The notes under the pieces: model-generated | What the model saw: only the letters and a program-made list of their open reading frames with translations | Databases searched by the model: none | What the model was told of the DNA's origin: nothing | Translations under genes and position numbers: made by a program | In this document: positions 27,801 to 28,815 of the stretch, one piece after another | Position numbering within the stretch: the first letter of the stretch is position 1 | Layout of the letters: the number at the start of each line of letters is the position of its first letter | Source: Cryomorphaceae bacterium | Lineage (GTDB): Bacteria; Bacteroidota; Bacteroidia; Flavobacteriales; BACL11 | Assembly: GCA_949511925.1 (NCBI GenBank) | Contig: CATEYX010000020.1 | Location: 1 to 28,815, forward strand | DNA length: 28,815 nucleotides | Direction of reading: 5' to 3'

Positions 27801-28815
27801 GAATGGGTAAAAAAATTAAAGCGGTATTGGATAAATTAAAACCTAAGTTTTTTGCTGGCTGTGAAAAAAATGGTTTTGATATCAATACTGTAGATAAAAT
27901 ATGGACGGATTGGGAGGCTTTTGCGTCTTATGCATTTAATAAATCCCACTCTACTTGTTATGCACTTATTGCTTATCAAACAGCATATTTAAAGGCGCAT
28001 TATCCTTCTGAATTAATGGCTTCATTGCTTACCAATCATATGCGTGATATTAAGGATATCAGCTATTTTATGGAGGAATGTAAGCGTATGGGAGTTCCAG
28101 TTTTAGGTCCTGATGTCAATGAGAGCTTTTATAAGTTTGCAGTAAATGAGAAAGGAGAAATTCGTTTTGGATTAGGAGCTGTAAAAGGAGTAGGGGAAGG
28201 TGCTGTTGAGGCAATTGTGGATGAAAGAAAAGAAGGAAAATATACTGCTTTTGATGATTTTGTTAAGAGGGTGGATTTGCGCTCGGCAAACAAAAGAACA
28301 CTAGAGAGTATGGTGTGTTCAGGTGGTTTTGATTCTTTTGAGTTAAAGCGTTCTCAGTATTTTGCTAAGGAAGATAGTGGGCAAACTTATTTAGAGAAAA
28401 TGATTAAGTTTGGGAACAAAGTTAAGGATAGCGCTAATTCCAATCAGTTTGATATGTTTGGTGAGAGTGCTGAGGCAACTATTCAAGCACCTATTCCTAA
28501 CGAAACACCAGCTTGGTCTACTATGGAATTGCTTTCCAAGGAAAAAGACGTTGTTGGGATTTATATTTCTGGACATCCTTTGGATGATTATAAAGTTGAA
28601 ATGGCTAATTTCTGTAATGGAAACTTTTCAATGCTTAATGATTTGGATAAAATTAATGGGAAAGAGTTACGCTTTGCTGGTGTGGTAACTAAAGTGGAGC
28701 ATAGAGAAACAAAAACAGGAAAGCCTTTTGGAGTTTTGCATATTGAGGATTATCACGATTCATTTAGTTTCTATTTATTTAGTGATGATTATATTAACTT
28801 TAAGGCTTACTTAAC
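24851..28815 (+). CDS. dnaE: DNA polymerase III alpha subunit with N-terminal exonuclease domain (3' end cut)
   Basis: Replicative DNA polymerase; 1,321 codons are visible with no stop, and the gene continues past the window. Residues 1-185 are a DEDDh proofreading exonuclease: FDTETTG (Asp6, Glu8), GHNVSFDNS (Asp105) and AHNASADVEA (His169, Asp174). A Glu-rich linker leads to the PHP domain from about 252 (SHLHVHSQFS, then VGISDHTNMFGAYKF). The polymerase core follows: SVGPGRGSAAGSV, LPDIDIDFDDEGRGR (from about 670, catalytic Asp residues), TGTHACGVIITP, NALYRPGPM, YGITVYQEQVM and ASYAFNKSHSTCYALIAY. Then come the helix-hairpin-helix region and the start of the OB fold (KELRFAGVVTKVEHRETKTGKPFG). 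All catalytic motifs appear intact. A weak box, TAAATTTA (24811-24818), lies upstream. Confidence 0.97.
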   Translation, partial: MYLIFDTETTGLPQNWKAPLTDFSNWPRCVQLAWQVHDVEGKLMEVKNYIIKPESYDIPFNSEKIHGISTERANKQGMPLAQVLLEFVKDVQKCKFVVGHNVSFDNSIVGCELLRKDIPNILATFPALDTKDDSTNFCAIPGGRGGKFKWPKLTELHVKLFGDAFAEAHNASADVEATARCFLELIRLEVIPFSKAGMSADEFNNYKTINPSAFELIGLNIEPYSEVNTPAVEEIVIEEQESEKEVISDSPFSHLHVHSQFSILQSTSDIKALVDKAADMGMPAVGISDHTNMFGAYKFIDSVLKHPVNASLKKGETPILKAVLGCELNVCNDHTDKTVKDHGAQVPFFCKNKNGFHNLAKLSTLGNVAGFYYVPRVDKNLITEYKQDLIVLTGSTYGAIPNLILNVGEAQAEEEFKWWHTTFGDDFYVEINRHKLDEERHVNKVLIAFAKKYNVKIIASNNVYYLEKEDANAHDILLCVKDGEQQATPKGKGRGLRYGFPNDEFYFKSSKDMQELFADLPEAIDNITHLIDKIESYTLEREVLLPEFDIPKEFVDEQDKVDGKKRGENAYLKYLTYEGAKERYIEITDEIKERIDFELQVIENSGYPGYFLIVQDFIKQARTMDVSVGPGRGSAAGSVVAYCTTITNVDPIKYDLLFERFLNPERVSLPDIDIDFDDEGRGRIIDWVVNKYGKENVAQIITYGTMAAKSSIRDTARVLDLPLFDADRVAKLVPDLTSLGKIFSLDEKTLKEKLKADQLTNTKALIELSKGNDLTAETINLARRLEGNVRNTGTHACGVIITPEPLMGLIPMTRAKDSDLMVTQFDNSVVEDAGLLKMDFLGLRNLTIIKDCLKIIKKIHGVEVDIDTIPLDDLQTFEIFQSGATSGIFQFSSDGMKAHLKQLKPDKFDDLIAMNALYRPGPMEYIPNYIKRKHGIEEIEYDLPEMEEFLSGTYGITVYQEQVMLLSQKLAGFSKGDADMLRKGMGKKIKAVLDKLKPKFFAGCEKNGFDINTVDKIWTDWEAFASYAFNKSHSTCYALIAYQTAYLKAHYPSELMASLLTNHMRDIKDISYFMEECKRMGVPVLGPDVNESFYKFAVNEKGEIRFGLGAVKGVGEGAVEAIVDERKEGKYTAFDDFVKRVDLRSANKRTLESMVCSGGFDSFELKRSQYFAKEDSGQTYLEKMIKFGNKVKDSANSNQFDMFGESAEATIQAPIPNETPAWSTMELLSKEKDVVGIYISGHPLDDYKVEMANFCNGNFSMLNDLDKINGKELRFAGVVTKVEHRETKTGKPFGVLHIEDYHDSFSFYLFSDDYINFKAYL

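Noticed and set aside
28391..28688. Two further open frames near the right edge, one on each strand.
   Set aside because: Both lie inside dnaE, which remains open in its own frame with clear polymerase and OB-fold sequence.

Overview
The window is a contiguous piece of an AT-rich chromosome from a member of the Bacteroidota, most likely the Flavobacteriales. Evidence includes DUF4834, DUF1573, DUF481 and NamZ/DUF1343 proteins, YfhO next to glycan genes, a CarB without the C-terminal regulatory domain, a DnaE with an N-terminal exonuclease domain, and repeated TAnnTTTG boxes (the Bacteroidota -7 promoter element) upstream of genes with no strong Shine-Dalgarno sequences. No insertion sequence, CRISPR array, prophage or tRNA was seen. 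No gene-free stretch exceeds 300 bases.

Layout. 1-1400: the 3' part of the RNase P RNA gene (rnpB) and its terminator, then a secreted protein of unknown function, then on the minus strand a broken dual-CDGSH iron-sulfur protein gene. 1469-7300: rpmH (L34) with terminator, then carB, a small DUF4834 membrane protein and a YfhO-family membrane protein, all on the plus strand. 7299-10033: a GT4 glycosyltransferase and a Wzx-like flippase, joined to YfhO by one-base stop/start overlaps. 10073-15009 (minus strand): a surface-glycan block holding an MBOAT O-acyltransferase, an SGNH-like partner, two sulfotransferases and a GT2 glycosyltransferase. 15195-18516 (minus): a DUF481 outer-membrane protein and valS. 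18584-21380 (plus): a DUF1573 protein, a class I/II aminotransferase, a YkgJ-type cysteine-cluster protein and a small lipoprotein. 21370-23737: a NamZ-type N-acetylmuramidase (minus) head-to-head with a LolC/E-type permease (plus), start codons one base apart. 23769-end: a CBS/cysteine-synthase-like enzyme and dnaE, cut by the window edge.

How the genes fit together. Housekeeping genes (rnpB, rpmH, carB, valS, dnaE, amino-acid metabolism) flank an accessory cell-surface region of roughly 10 kb (4930-15009). That region can be read as glycan assembly (GT4, GT2), membrane transfer or export (YfhO, flippase) and decoration (sulfate from two sulfotransferases, acyl groups from MBOAT/SGNH). This suggests a sulfated, acylated surface polysaccharide or glycolipid; the chemistry is inferred from families only. 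The clearest anomaly is the CDGSH gene, which has both a frameshift and loss of one cluster-ligand cysteine in each of its two motifs.
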